Shown piece by piece: positions 28,101 through 36,618 of a stretch of DNA of 64,000 nt. The stretch is from Paracentrotus lividus (taxonomy: Eukaryota; Echinodermata; Echinoidea; Camarodonta; Echinidae), in NCBI GenBank assembly GCA_940671915.1, contig CALNVZ010003426.1, positions 48,808,435-48,872,434 of the forward strand. The letters run 5' to 3'. The notes under the pieces were generated by a model, which did not search any database, was not told the DNA's origin, and worked only from the letters and a program-made list of their open reading frames with translations. Both the position numbers and the translations under genes were made by a program. Numbering within the stretch: position 1 is the stretch's first letter; each line of letters opens with the position of its first letter.

Positions 28101-31100
28101 GCTACTTGTACATGATGAATGGAAACTTGATAGTTCTACATATTCCTATAAAGAGTGCTCTCAAATGCTCTGCCTTAATTTTTTGAATCTGTATTAAACT
28201 CGTAAAACAATGTCATGACCAGCTGACATTCAGAAACTAGAAATGCTCTCTTTTTGTGAACTGTGACCCTGATAAATGAACAACATTATGATGTACATGT
28301 TGTTCAAAATGTGTTTGTGTCACTTATAGTAAAGTTCTTTAGTAAAAACAAACAAACAAACAAAAGAACCTGAAGTTAGCCTAGGGCATTTAGTTGGGGG
28401 GAAACTCCAGTAGGGGGACAGTAGTAACAAAAATATTTAGCTTTAAAATACACACTGTATGCATATTTTTTAGAGAAAATTTTAAAAAATGGACTTCTTT
28501 TCAAGTGCCCTCATTGCAATATGACAAGAAACAGCTAAAATTGACCAAATTTGTATAATTTTGCATTTTCGTCTAACAAAAAGGGAATCAAACAAACTGG
28601 TTGTAGATGAAATGGAATTAAATGTAGATCATGTGGGATGAAACCAAACAGGCATTTGTCATAGTGGGTTTAGACCAAGTGGCAAGTTAACTGTGTGGGA
28701 CCATAAATATTTTTACGTAAACAGTACGTATGAGTTAAGTTCTTAATATTTTGATGATTACAAACCTTACAGCATACAGCGATTCTTTGATGCAAGCAAC
28801 CTCTTCTAATCACATTCTTCCACAATTCAATATGATGACCAAAATGTCAAGTTTCAATGTTGCATTTGTATCTTAAGAATCATAAAATTTTATTTTAAAA
28901 GAAGTAACAGTTTTACAAATTTAATCTAGAGAAAATTTAAAGTTGACCGTCAGTTAGTCTAGATTGAATAGCCTCTTTTGCATTGTTATCATTGCCCTAA
29001 AAAGAGCCATTGAATCTTCTTCTTCATGTTTTTCTCCTTGTTCTTCCTTCACCTGTAACTGTAAGCTATATTTACATATACACACAATACATGTACCGTA
29101 TATCCTAAAATTTTCCATGTGAGTGTCTGTGAATTTATTTTTGGCAAAAAGAAAAATCTCTCAAAATGGGGAAGGAAATAGGATTTTTTTTTCAAAGAGA
29201 AAATGTTTTTTTCTCTCTTTTTCCATGTATATAGGCCTACACCATAAATTGATGAATTGTTGTTTGCTAATTAATTAAAGACTGCAATTGTCTGGTGCAC
29301 TGAACTACTGTATAAGTGTTTTTTTTCGCGTACAGATATTTTTCGCGGTTGGCAGGGGTCCCGACATTTTCGCGCGATGTTAAATTTGCGGAAGGCAAAA
29401 TCTGGAATTAAAAGTAACTAGAACTATAAGAAATCCATCTTTTTCTATCTAAATCGCGACATTATATCTATAAAAAGACATTAAAATGGAATAAATACTT
29501 AGCTGAATTCATTTGACCTACATACCAGTCATCCACGCATCGCGCTGTATCATTGTGTGTGCTTTTAATAGCGCTGCATAGACAACTCTGCTCCGTGAGC
29601 GCATGGAGTTCAAAACATTTTCTAGCGTGGATAAATTCGCGGTACTGTTCAAAACCTTTTCGCGCGATGTTAAATTCGCGGTAGCATCCTGATTCGCGAA
29701 ATTCGCGAAAATAAAACCCCCGCGAAAGAAACCACTTATACAGTATTGAGAATCCCTGGCAAAATGCCCGTGTTTATAGACATACTCCCCAAAATATAAT
29801 TGACCTCATTTCATCAAAATGAACCGAAATTAATGCGAGTTCGTACATATATTGTGCCGATTTCGGCTGGTCCACTTTACAGGCAAGACTGCGATTCTCT
29901 GTCTTCTCCCCTAACTAACTGACCTCCTCCAAAGGTGGCGATCAACTATTAGGCCTAGATCTACAGTGATTATCTACAGGCTTGCCCTACAATAAAGTTA
30001 GAACCTCAGAAGAATATTAGGGTAGGTACCCCCATTCAGAGATTGCAGTCCCACATGCATGCCTCTCAATTGTCAATGCATAAATTGTGACCCTTGGCTC
30101 AATGCAAGCCAATACAGAACAATCGATTTTCTATAAATATTACCATTTTCAAGCTTTTCTCTTCAAAGAGGAAAACTTTTGCACTAATATTGGGAAATAA
30201 AAAACTCAACTAGGCCCTAGACCTTTCTACCATAAAAAAAATGAAAAAAAAGTTGAATTAGAATTTATCTCACATTATTACATTCTGAAAAAGAAAAGAG
30301 AAACTTGGAGATCAAAATTTCTAGAGATCTAGGGTCTACTCTACACATATTTGAACGTATAATTTATACCAGTTTTACCCATTTTTCACAAGTTTTGTTT
30401 TTCCAAACAAGTTTAAAATTATCTTGTTTTAAGTAAGATGTTCAAGATTATTTTCAGGCATGATTTGAGACTGGTCATTTTTTATTTTTATGTGGGAGTA
30501 GGCCTAACTTAGGCCCTACCTAATTAGGGCCTACATCTAGATCTAGTCTAGATCTAGATCTAGATCGATATACTTTTTTTTTTACTAGATCTAACTTAGG
30601 CCTACCCCTAACGTTAGAGGTCTAACAATTAGTCTTGATCTCTAGTCGATAAGAACATGAAAAACACTTTTCTAGCATTAACTTTTTAACTAGATGAGTC
30701 TAACTTAGGCATATCATAGATTATAATTTAAAAAATAACACTGACATGACAATTGACATGTCACTTGAGTCATGAGCATCCTTTTAAAAGGCATCATCAT
30801 GAAACACCCCACCTCAGATGTGATCAAGCCAGGGCAAGCTCAAGCAAGGCATTGATCAGTCGTCACATTCACAGTTCACATACATCAAGACTACGCGACA
30901 GCGCGGTCGCGATCATCCGTGGTCATTTCTTCTTTCTTACCTTCTTGACTCCCCCGAGCGAAACCACTTTGGAATAGAGCAGGTACAAATCCAAGTCTCT
31001 GCCCGACACTTTGGGCATCCGGAACATACCCGGTTGAACACTGCGAAACAAAAGAAAAGAGAAACACACGTGAGAATATCGGTACAAAACAATGCATGCG

Positions 31101-31262
31101 ACCAGAATTTCGGCCAGAATGAATGAAAGTATGTGAGCGAGTGAACGAGATTCGACCATACACAACTCACCCTTTTGTGGCATGATACTGTCGAAGAGCA
31201 TGGAGAAATTCCCTTTTCTCCCGTTCGTAGGTGAACGGATCTTTGTCCAAAAACTTGGCCAT
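1..31262 (-). CDS. ARID2: ARID2 (BAF200), 15 exons, 3' end outside window
   Basis: ARID2 is a nuclear DNA-binding subunit that defines the PBAF form of the SWI/SNF chromatin remodeller. I joined 15 minus-strand exons; every junction has GT/AG borders and a compatible phase, giving 1712 codons with no stop. In order: ARID domain (about residues 15-108), a long helical armadillo-like region (about 185-460), an RFX-type DNA-binding domain (about 530-620), then a very long Gln/Pro/Val-rich, probably disordered region. Vertebrate ARID2 is about 1835 residues and ends with C2H2 zinc fingers; those are expected beyond position 1. Exon order and domain order match the vertebrate protein, so orthology is firm. 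Introns range from under 200 bases to nearly 12 kb. No frameshift or in-frame stop was seen. Confidence 0.95.
3780..3825. repeat. perfect 17-bp hairpin in ARID2 intron 14
   Basis: A 17-base arm (3780-3796) is followed by a 12-base spacer and its exact reverse complement (3809-3825). It lies in the short intron between exons 14 and 15. It may be the remnant of a small foldback element or a structured intronic RNA; no function is evident. Confidence 0.7.
3904..4040 (-). CDS. ARID2: ARID2 exon 14 (end of RFX-type domain)
   Basis: Acceptor AG at 4042-4041, donor GT at 3903-3902; 137 bases, entered in phase 2 and left in phase 1. Encodes residues 583-628 and part of 629, including GIKRRRVPLP. That segment aligns with the GVKRRAIPLP segment just after the RFX-type domain of vertebrate ARID2. 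Confidence 0.9.
4227..4340. repeat. short foldback repeat with GGACAACT ends
   Basis: Begins with AGGACAACTAC and ends with TAGTTGTCTT in inverted orientation; further GGACAACTAC and GTTGTCC copies lie between. It is a small miniature-transposon-like element in ARID2 intron 13. Target duplications were not clear. Confidence 0.5.
4432..4566 (-). CDS. ARID2: ARID2 exon 13 (core of RFX-type domain)
   Basis: Acceptor AG at 4568-4567, donor GT at 4431-4430; 135 bases, phase 2 in and out. It completes Trp538 of the conserved ACQWL motif and encodes LFAEYLSACGK and ILNSNDFMRCV. These match the helices and winged part of the RFX-type DNA-binding domain of ARID2 (vertebrate EMYSEYLSTCSK). Confidence 0.92.
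5125..5230 (-). CDS. ARID2: ARID2 exon 12 (start of RFX-type domain)
   Basis: Acceptor AG at 5232-5231, donor GT at 5124-5123; 106 bases. Encodes a Pro-rich linker followed by MESLACQ; the next residue, Trp538, is split across the junction. This is the conserved start of the RFX-type domain. Confidence 0.9.
5555..5830 (+). mobile_element. non-LTR retrotransposon 3' end (interrupted)
   Basis: In the frame containing 5602-5706 the sequence reads FVFTGPKLWNSLSNEI, then IFKGRFKSFVLDTY and a stop at about 5703. This is the typical C-terminus of jockey/CR1/Rex-type reverse transcriptase ORFs (the GPxLWNSLP motif). AT-rich 3' UTR follows until 5830, where TTAA-flanked inverted repeats interrupt it; the 3' tail appears to resume at 7484. 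It is a 5'-truncated dead copy in ARID2 intron 11. Confidence 0.7.
5831..6939. mobile_element. TTAA-flanked inverted-repeat element A
   Basis: Starts with TTAACCCTAATCAGACTGGG and ends at 6936-6939 with its inverse. The left arm (5831-6173) and right arm (6593-6939) are reverse complements over about 345 bases, including the GGCCATCATGGCC-like core near each end. TTAA ends suggest a non-autonomous TTAA-targeting DNA transposon (piggyBac- or Kolobok-like); no transposase is present. The 420 bases between the arms are the left arm of element B. Confidence 0.75.
6174..7483. mobile_element. TTAA-flanked inverted-repeat element B, interleaved with A
   Basis: Starts at 6174 with TTAACCCTAATCAGACTGGG followed by TGTTTCGGTAGCTGTC, and ends at 7480-7483 with the inverse. 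The left arm (6174 to about 6592) and right arm (about 7070-7483) match over roughly 400 bases. Element A's right arm and an AT-rich spacer lie between them, so the order is A-left, B-left, A-right, B-right. Confidence 0.75.
7484..7680 (+). mobile_element. 3' tail of retrotransposon, probably continuing 5555-5830
   Basis: An AT-rich 3' UTR-like segment ends in a short AATA-type repeat near 7650-7670, as many CR1/jockey-type elements do. Its position right after the TTAA complex suggests it is the rest of the element interrupted at 5830. That continuity is inferred from position and composition only. Confidence 0.45.
7715..7912 (-). CDS. ARID2: ARID2 exon 11
   Basis: Acceptor AG at 7914-7913, donor GT at 7714-7713; 198 bases. 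Completes Asp437 and encodes residues 438-502. VLVCLITLDAQSLGADAF aligns with the end of the ARID2 armadillo-like region (vertebrate MLVCLVSMDIQMFGPDAL). A Pro/Gln-rich linker follows. Confidence 0.93.
8200..8800. mobile_element. foldback element (about 600 bp) in ARID2 intron 10
   Basis: Strong inverted arms, about 8333-8475 and 8562-8684, share AAGGTGATTGAACCTCAACC and GGCCATCCCTCCCAA. Weaker pairing appears to extend outwards to about 8200 and 8800. No coding capacity. Both arms contain a TGACGTCA-like (CRE) palindrome near the centre. Superfamily not assigned. Confidence 0.65.
9894..10103 (-). CDS. ARID2: ARID2 exon 10
   Basis: Acceptor AG at 10105-10104, donor GT at 9893-9892; 210 bases. 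Completes Ser367 and encodes residues 368-436 plus the first base of Asp437. LLTIHDIQLLLGALEVML aligns with the vertebrate [20 protein letters not shown] segment in the helical repeat region. Confidence 0.92.
10180..10470. repeat. GTCTAATGTCCA-type palindromic repeat
   Basis: Variants of GTCTAATGTCCATTTGGTCTA run forward in the left half and inverted in the right half (GGACATTGGACCAAGTGG, TTATTAGACC), forming an irregular palindrome in ARID2 intron 9. Related sequence occurs at about 42250-42560 and 50330-50680, and in degenerate form near 28560-28700, so this is an interspersed family. Confidence 0.6.
10924..11023 (-). CDS. ARID2: ARID2 exon 9
   Basis: Acceptor AG at 11025-11024, donor GT at 10923-10922; 100 bases, phase 0 in, phase 1 out. 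Encodes residues 334-366 of the helical region. The segment ending SDKFVALR corresponds to the vertebrate RDRFLKMRGMEIL region. Confidence 0.9.
11517..11675 (-). CDS. ARID2: ARID2 exon 8
   Basis: Acceptor AG at 11677-11676, donor GT at 11516-11515; 159 bases, phase 0 at both ends, residues 281-333. IAIIFRNLSFES and QLGLDTLTNI match the vertebrate IAVILRNLSFEE and QLGLDTLGNI segments closely. Confidence 0.94.
12294..12376 (-). CDS. ARID2: ARID2 exon 7
   Basis: Acceptor AG at 12378-12377, donor GT at 12293-12292; 83 bases. Completes Asp253 and encodes residues 254-280, ending in MGLSDVEGQRILQ. This matches vertebrate LGINDIEGQRVLQ immediately before the IAVILRNLSF segment. Confidence 0.93.
12867..13004 (-). 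CDS. ARID2: ARID2 exon 6
   Basis: Acceptor AG at 13006-13005, donor GT at 12866-12865; 138 bases, residues 207-252 plus one base. DWMKKTKRKFVQFW and DKEVREVIG correspond to vertebrate EWKEKTDRDFVKFW and DNEVRDLIS. Confidence 0.93.
13232..13278. repeat. two tandem 21-bp units with TTCGAA core
   Basis: GACAAAATGATCTTTCGAAAG occurs twice in a row in ARID2 intron 5. It is a short tandem duplication with no evident role. Confidence 0.6.
13880..14098 (-). CDS. ARID2: ARID2 exon 5
   Basis: Acceptor AG at 14100-14099, donor GT at 13879-13878; 219 bases, residues 134-206 plus one base. [20 protein letters not shown] is almost identical to vertebrate ARID2 ([19 protein letters not shown]). This is the best conserved part and the strongest single proof of identity. 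Confidence 0.96.
14299..14338. repeat. A40 homopolymer
   Basis: Forty consecutive A on the plus strand in ARID2 intron 4. Other long homopolymers lie at about 5071-5092 (T), 10717-10741 (A) and 63688-63710 (A). Lengths of such runs are unreliable in assemblies. Confidence 0.8.
15084..15193 (-). CDS. ARID2: ARID2 exon 4 (end of ARID domain)
   Basis: Acceptor AG at 15195-15194, donor GT at 15083-15082; 110 bases, residues 97-133 plus one base. YLEAYEKVHFKGEDDDE matches vertebrate YLEKYEKVHHFGEDDDE, the last helix of the ARID domain and its acidic tail. Confidence 0.95.
17222..18600. mobile_element. possible foldback element with GACGTCAC ends
   Basis: The left end (about 17222-17280) contains ACTAGTGT and TGACGTCAC; the right end (about 18545-18600) contains the inverse arrangement, ACACTAGT and GTGACGTC. 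The interior is unusually CpG-rich near 17945-18090. The arms align only patchily, so this may be an old element or a chance resemblance. Confidence 0.3.
18902..18940. repeat. 15-bp stem hairpin
   Basis: GATCCTCTATTGTTG (18903-18917) and its inverse with one mismatch (18925-18939) surround a 7-base loop. Just upstream, a 45-base segment (about 18846-18900) is repeated in diverged form at about 19095-19142. Confidence 0.55.
21113..22069. mobile_element. pogo/mariner-like non-autonomous DNA transposon
   Basis: The left end TAGAGTAGAACCACCAAATA, followed by CCGGAC, matches the inverted right end (GTCCGATATTTGGTGG, then TTTTACTCTA) over about 27 bases. Ends of the form GTAGAACC...ATCCGGAC and a TA dinucleotide at each border fit the Tc1/mariner-pogo-Tigger group. 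Internal ATATCGGAT and ATATCCGAT words repeat the end sequence. The interior has only a 108-codon frame that I do not recognise, so it is probably a deletion derivative. Confidence 0.6.
22623..22778. mobile_element. small GGATCC-ended MITE, copy 1
   Basis: TAGTGGCGGATCCAG at the left and the inverse CTGGATCCGCCACTG at the right define a 156-base element. Its interior (ATAATTTCAAAACCACTCA) is shared with 36619-36793. Terminal repeats of this kind occur in hAT-like MITEs; I saw no clear 8-base target duplication. Confidence 0.65.
25160..25204. repeat. T36 run followed by G run
   Basis: Thirty-six T followed directly by nine G in ARID2 intron 3. True length is uncertain. Confidence 0.8.
27023..27120 (-). 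CDS. ARID2: ARID2 exon 3 (ARID domain centre)
   Basis: Acceptor AG at 27122-27121, donor GT at 27022-27021; 98 bases, residues 65-96 plus two bases. It contains the conserved ARID tryptophan (NEHNWDLVSEVLGFP) and IRQHYL, matching vertebrate KNQWGEIVEEFNFP and LKQYYLRYL. Confidence 0.94.
27121..30940 (-). other. ARID2 intron 2
   Basis: 3.8 kb without a gene that I can support. It contains a degenerate GTCTAA-type repeat (28560-28700), a TTCGCG-rich foldback element (29306-29745) and a palindromic run of AGATCT units at 30532-30566. The remainder is AT-rich with nothing recognisable. Confidence 0.75.
29306..29745. mobile_element. MITE with TACTGTATAAGTG ends, TTCGCG-rich
   Basis: The left end TACTGTATAAGTG followed by T/C-rich sequence and CGCG is inverted at the right as CGCGAAAG...CACTTATACAGTA. 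Internally TTTTCGCGCGATGTTAAATT occurs twice (about 29366 and 29655) in the same orientation. It has no ORF and sits in ARID2 intron 2. Confidence 0.65.
30941..31040 (-). CDS. ARID2: ARID2 exon 2 (ARID domain)
   Basis: Acceptor AG at 31042-31041, donor GT at 30940-30939; 100 bases, residues 31-64. MPKVSGRDLDLYLLYSKV followed by VSLGG matches the vertebrate IPAVGGKELDLHGLYTRV...LGG core of the ARID domain. Confidence 0.95.
31171..31262 (-). CDS. ARID2: ARID2 exon 1 with start codon
   Basis: The ATG lies at 31262-31260; the exon gives 30 codons plus two bases before donor GT at 31170-31169. It encodes MAKFLDKDPFTYEREKREFL, then HALRQYHATK, the first ARID helix (vertebrate FLDELRQFHHSRG). The start fits the short N-terminus of the family. 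No longer in-frame upstream start was evident. Confidence 0.93.
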
Positions 31263-31860
31263 GATTATCCTCCAGCTCTTCCCGTGCACCTTACGCGAGT
31301 TTTTCTAGTGTTAGGTCATCTGTTAATGAATTTCCTCAAGCTCCAAGTGGCGCATCAATTTAAATTTCGGCAGAGAGATCCGCAAAAACTACGAGAGTGA
31401 GCTGATTTTGCACAGCACTCGTTTGTTCTCATGCGATTCCTATGGAGTTTACACAGCTTCGAAATACGGTCAGTTTTACACATTCATGTGCCGAAAACGA
31501 CTGATTATGAGTTTTTAAAACACGAACCGGTATACGCGCTGATTAATAATACGCCGACTTCCACAATCGAACGAAAGTTTTCGATGAAACGAATCTACTC
31601 AAAGTTCAACACCGTCGGTAGAGTCGTTCACGAAATCTCGAACGCTAACAAAAAGGTCCGAAATAGCGAGCTCGACGAATGTACAATTCATGTACTGACG
31701 CTCAATTCGCTCTATAGGGGTTACCTCCATTGAACAATAGGCCATACCCCTGTACAAGATGGCGTCTTCCATAAGCTGCAGATTGGTAACCCTTTCTTGT
31801 GTCTCGTACTACAACCAACTAACGCGCTGTGTTACACATTGCACTAGCACAATCTATCAC
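31263..31860 (-). promoter_or_regulatory. CpG-rich ARID2 5' region
   Basis: The 600 bases before the ARID2 start codon are visibly richer in CpG than the surrounding AT-rich DNA, especially 31390-31700, as expected for a housekeeping-type promoter and 5' UTR. No TATA box points towards ARID2. A YY1-like word CAAGATGGCG lies at 31755-31764 on the plus strand. The transcription start cannot be fixed. A 100-codon plus-strand frame (31431-31733) lies inside. Confidence 0.5.
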
Positions 31861-32682
31861 GAGGCTAAATCGCTCATGCAAATTTTACACGTAAATGGTT
31901 GAATTTGCATTTGCCATAAAAGGAACAAGTGTATTACGATTCTGGCTTCTATAAATCATCTTATTTCAAGGTGACGTTGATTTTGTGGGGCAGGTCTGGA
32001 AAATTTCACTGCCTCGAGATATCATTTATCGCAATGCCAGTAGGTCTGATTTTGCTCCATACGAAAGAGATCAAAACACAGCTTGCTGACATTTGAAGGA
32101 ATTTCAGGAATATAGTATGATCAAATTTGATGCATTTTTATTGCCAAGAAAAATAGAGTTGTCATGTCACGATTTTCCTTTACTTTTCTGATAGCTTTTT
32201 TTTTTGCCACGCTGATTCACGAGAAGGTCTAACAAAGTTACATTTTTCTTTGTTGTGGTTCATTCACAGTTGCCAGTCTTAGTTTTATCTTCGTCTTTTT
32301 CTTTGTTATGAAACCTGGGTTGACATCACAACCCAATATCAACATTGAGCCTATTTTAACAGTTGGTCGACAAGTGAATAGGCAACTTCAAAATATTTTG
32401 ACATGTCTTCATTTTTGATAAATTATTATTAAAGAGATAGTCTTACGTAATTGTGTTGCCATGACAACCAAAAATGCAGAAGTAGGTTTGCGTATTTTGA
32501 TGAAGAGTGGATACGCCCATATGTTGTAAGTTAGAGAAATTGTCTTTTTTATAAAAAGCAATATTTCAAGACGCGATCAACGCAAGTTGCAGATGATGCG
32601 AAGAATAGTTAGACTATGAAGGAAATAACAACACGCCGCGAATTCCCAACCACACATACACAACACACATTCCCACAGTAAA

Positions 32683-32890
32683 CACGTGCTTGGAGTTGTG
32701 CGTGGGGGTGGGAGGTGTGTGTGTGTGAGGTGGGGACTTTCCCCAAACCCTTCTTCCAAACACTATGACATCACAACCAATCTTCGCACACTGGACTGAG
32801 CTGAGCTACTAGAATATATAATCGCGGAGTCGGTGCATGAGCACAGACTTGGGAACCGCATAATAATAGGCCTACGTCATGTGCTGTGAG
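32683..32890 (+). promoter_or_regulatory. candidate promoter with kappaB, CRE-like, CCAAT and TATA sites
   Basis: In order on the plus strand: E-box CACGTG (32683-32688), kappaB consensus GGGACTTTCC (32733-32742), CRE-like TGACATCA (32766-32773), CCAAT (32777-32781), TATA-like TATATAAT (32815-32822), and a splice-donor-like GTGAGTAAG (32886-32894). Spacing fits a promoter followed by a short non-coding first exon. No downstream coding exon was recognised, so it may be a chance cluster. Confidence 0.35.
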
Positions 32891-33396
32891 TAAGCAAAGC
32901 GTTTTTTTTTTTTTTTTCTGTCTTCTTTTAACTAGGGAGGTCATCCACTTCCACCTCACTGTTATAACTATGACACTATATAACGCAAGGGCATATCCCT
33001 AAATAGGGCCTACTGCAATATTACAAGTACGGGTGCACAAGAGGCCTACATCCACTGCCATTAGCATTGGAATTTCAATAAAATCACGATTTTCTTTTTC
33101 ATTTCCTTTTTTTTTTTCTTTTTTTTTTTAAATAACATACATGTGGAGGACTATCCCCTACCCTTATGCTAACAATGAAGGTTTTCCCGGTCAATTTTTA
33201 ACTATCTACAGGCTGAAATTTGCAGTAGAGCCTGGTCAGTTAAGAGTGAGCACTGGGGTGAAAATTTTTTAGGGGATGAAAGTATTTTCAGGATTTAGAC
33301 TAACATCTCAAGTTGTTAAAATATAATTTTCAGAGAAATACAATGATGAGAAGCCCTTCAAATATATTATTTTTCTACGGGGGTGCCTAAAAATAA

Positions 33397-34989
33397 TGTC
33401 ACGGACGGACATTTTTCAGTAAAAGTGTTCAATATCTACACAACTTTTTAATTTTTTCTTTACTGATACAGAGAGGTTGAAAGTATTTCTAAACAAAACA
33501 TGAAAACAATATTAATGATAAACTGGGGAAATAAATCTGTGCGATAAATTTAAACATTTTGACCAAAAAAATGTCCGTCCGTGACAAAAAAAACAGAACA
33601 AAAGTATTTTTTCCCTTTGTTATTGCTTTGTTGAAATTAAATCATGCAGAGTTCACTCCCCATTATAAACTTTGCTATGTTAATTTATCTTTACAATTGT
33701 GAGTCATTTATTCATATGACATTTGATATTTCCGTTCCGTTGACATTTTGTCTCAACGGACGGACAATCAGTACTTAAATGCAATTAGCTTGCACTGTTT
33801 TGGGTGAATTATAAATCTTCAATTACCAGGTATATCTTGAATAACCCTGATTCATCAAATAGATAGATGAGATCAAATCATGTACATCAGTAACCCCCCC
33901 CCCACTGCACACCCAAATTCTCTATGAATAACACCAAATACCATGTACATGTACTGTATGCAGGGCAAATCCACGATTTGTTTAAAGATTTTAGTTGGAA
34001 CACCCAAAGTTTGGCATGATACCGCATCAAGCAAAAATACCTAAAAATGTTCACTATCACTGCTCTTGGGGAGGGGGTGGGGTTTCAGATTAAAAAAAAA
34101 GGACCTTCGCCCGTCCAACTGTCATCCTTTTTTTTTTAAATTAAAAAAATATGTGGGGTAGGGTCATGCCATTTCCCCCCTTTTTTGGGGGGGGAGGTGA
34201 GTGGGCCACCAGGACACCCTTGATCCACTACGTTTGATTGAAACCTTCATTCTGATTTTTATCGAATGTATTACAGTGATTTGCAGGACAGCAAATACAT
34301 TAATATAATTGTCAGTACATCAGAAAATTACTCCGAGGGGGGGGGGTGGGTAGGTGGAAAAAAAGTACCTTGTCTTCCAATGTGTCACCTTAATTAATAA
34401 CAGCTTAGGTAGCTAGAGTTTTCCATTTATTGTTTTATTTTATATTCTATATTTTGGTGGGGGCCGGGGGGGGAGTCGGGGGGGAAGGACCCCTGGATCC
34501 GTTTTGACTTCAAATCTAAACTTCAATTCATGGTGTGATTGTATTACCGTGAATTTTAAATTCGACGGAAAAGTCGATTTCTAACAGTTTCCTCTATGAT
34601 GGTCCGTCCGTGACACAATGTCCGTCGTGACACTGAAAATGTCCGTCCGGACAAATGTTTTTAGCCGTCAATCAAAAACTGGAGCTTTTTCACAATTATT
34701 TACTTGGCCACGAAGTAAAATTACTTGCTATTAGTATGATATGTTATTGTTTAACTGGCAATTGATTAGAATAGAAATGCAAAAGATCATGAGATAGAGA
34801 AACCATTCTATCTCGTCGTCCGTGACTTTAACATTTAAGGTTCTATTCGCAAGTTACCATGCAAACAATTTTTTGCCATCATTTGTGTAATCCAGTGGAA
34901 CCTATATTAACCAAGAAAATTTCAATATTTATCAATGATTTACTTTCACGGCTTTCACTTTGAAAATTTGCAAATGTCCGTCCGTGACA
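33397..34989. repeat. dispersed TGTCCGTCCGTGACA motif cluster
   Basis: Full or near copies: inverted at 33397-33412, forward at 33571-33586, 34601-34615, about 34619-34634, 34639-34654 and 34974-34989; partial at 33731-33747, 33755-33767 and 34814-34826. Inverted outer copies with clustered inner ones resemble subterminal transposase-binding repeats of a large DNA transposon. I did not find its ends or an ORF. Confidence 0.6.
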
Positions 34990-35217
34990 ACTGGACCAGG
35001 CTCAGAATCAATCCGTCCAATTGCGATCGCATTAAAAATCAGACATTCAATTCGTTGTGGGCTGAAATAAGACTCGGCACCAATTGTTGTAAATTGCCCC
35101 AATAATATGACAATTATATTCGTCAGCGTCATTTAAATTCGCCGATTCGTTTCACTTCGTCTTTTTGAATTAACTGGACGGAATTTTGATTTCGCGCTCA
35201 TGAACGAAATTGATTAA

Positions 35218-35692
35218 CTTAAAGAGTTCGGTCCTAAAGGGAAGTTCACCCTGGAAATTTTTATTGGTCTTAAAAATGAGAGAAAATAATAAAATATTAA
35301 TGAAGTTTGAAGAAAATCGACCACATAAGCGATATATAATATGTAAAGTTTGATTCGTCGACGTCACGTCGAGCGCTCTCCATGGTGTGAGATAAATCCA
35401 TAAATTTGTCTTTTGTCGTTCTTGGATAAGGATGGAGCAATGATATAGTCATGTAATGCAACATGTTTGATGGTATACGACGACAGTGACATAATATTTT
35501 TCTGAAAAAAAAGACATTTATTGGGAATCACACATAACATAGAGATCTGCCGCAGGACGTACAGAATCGAATTATATTATACATATCATCATATTTGGTC
35601 GATTCCCCAAACCTTCATTCTCATATTTTTCTTTTAGTTTTTCTGCATTTTTGAAGACCAATAAATTCCAGGTGAAACTTCCCTCTTTAAAA
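35218..35692. mobile_element. foldback element with AAGGGAAGTTCACCCTGGAA ends
   Basis: The left arm (35218-35275) reads TTAAAGAG, then AAAGGGAAGTTCACCCTGGA and TTATTGGTCTT. The right arm (about 35655-35692) is its inverse: GAAGACCAATAAATTCCAGG, then TGAAACTTCCCTCTTTAA. Ends of this kind are, from memory, common in echinoderm and other marine invertebrate genomes. No ORF. Confidence 0.6.
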
Positions 35693-36618
35693 ACAAATTA
35701 TAAATGATTTAGAAACGAATCACTTTTATGTTTGAGTTAATTGAAATGACCGAAGCCGCGCTTGAGAGGTTATCGTTTGCAGATTGAATGAACATTTAAC
35801 GTATTTTGATTTCATCACTAAATTGACCAGGGAAACCATTATATAAAAATATAATTCTTTACATTCCCTGCAGTCTATGCACCATTTTTTTTTTTTTTTT
35901 TTAGTGTGTGTGTGTGCTTGTCTTGTTCTTGTTCTTCTTCTTCACTATCTCTCTCAACTGATATATTCCACTCCTTTTCGCAGGGTGTGGCATAATTATT
36001 TGCACCGTTAGTAACACGTTATATAGATGCGGAAGTTTTTAAATGGGGGGGGATGGATCGCGTTTTGGTACACGCTGCTAAAGAAAGAGGCCGCGCGGAT
36101 GCCCCTATACCACCTAACCCTCCGCAACCTGCAGGCGTCATACCCAATAGAGAACAGACATTCAATTCGATTTCTTTTAAATTTGACAACAGATGCATAT
36201 TAATCGATTAGACACAAATGCATAAATGTTGACGCCGACCAACATAATACTCTGAACTCTTTATTTCAAAGCTTGTGAAAGTAAAATTCACACCTACACA
36301 CAACCAAAGTTCCAATGCACCCTCCCACTCCTCTTCCCACTTAAATTTCAAAATAAATAAATCAATTTATTTTGTAATGTTTTTTTCTACAATTAAATTC
36401 AAGGTTTCATTGAGCCTTTCTTAGTGCTATTGATCAAGAATTTCCGCTTGTTAGCACACGGACCCTGATTTTTTCTCATTTTATCTATGTGCCTATGTCT
36501 CTTCATTGGATTAATTGTCAACATTCTATGATCATAATCGTGATTTTACGAAAATCAGAGTCTGCTTTAAAGAAAGTGAGAGTGTGTGAGGGGAATCATG
36601 AAAAATTTGTGCGTTACC

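Larger units (their letters stand above)
31861..36600. other. intergenic DNA downstream of the ARID2 promoter
   Basis: No protein-coding gene could be supported. The stretch holds a promoter-like cluster (32683-32890), a GTCCGTCCGTGACA-rich region (33397-34989), G-rich tracts at about 34176-34200, 34336-34358 and 34455-34488 that could form quadruplexes, and a foldback element (35218-35692). Confidence 0.7.
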
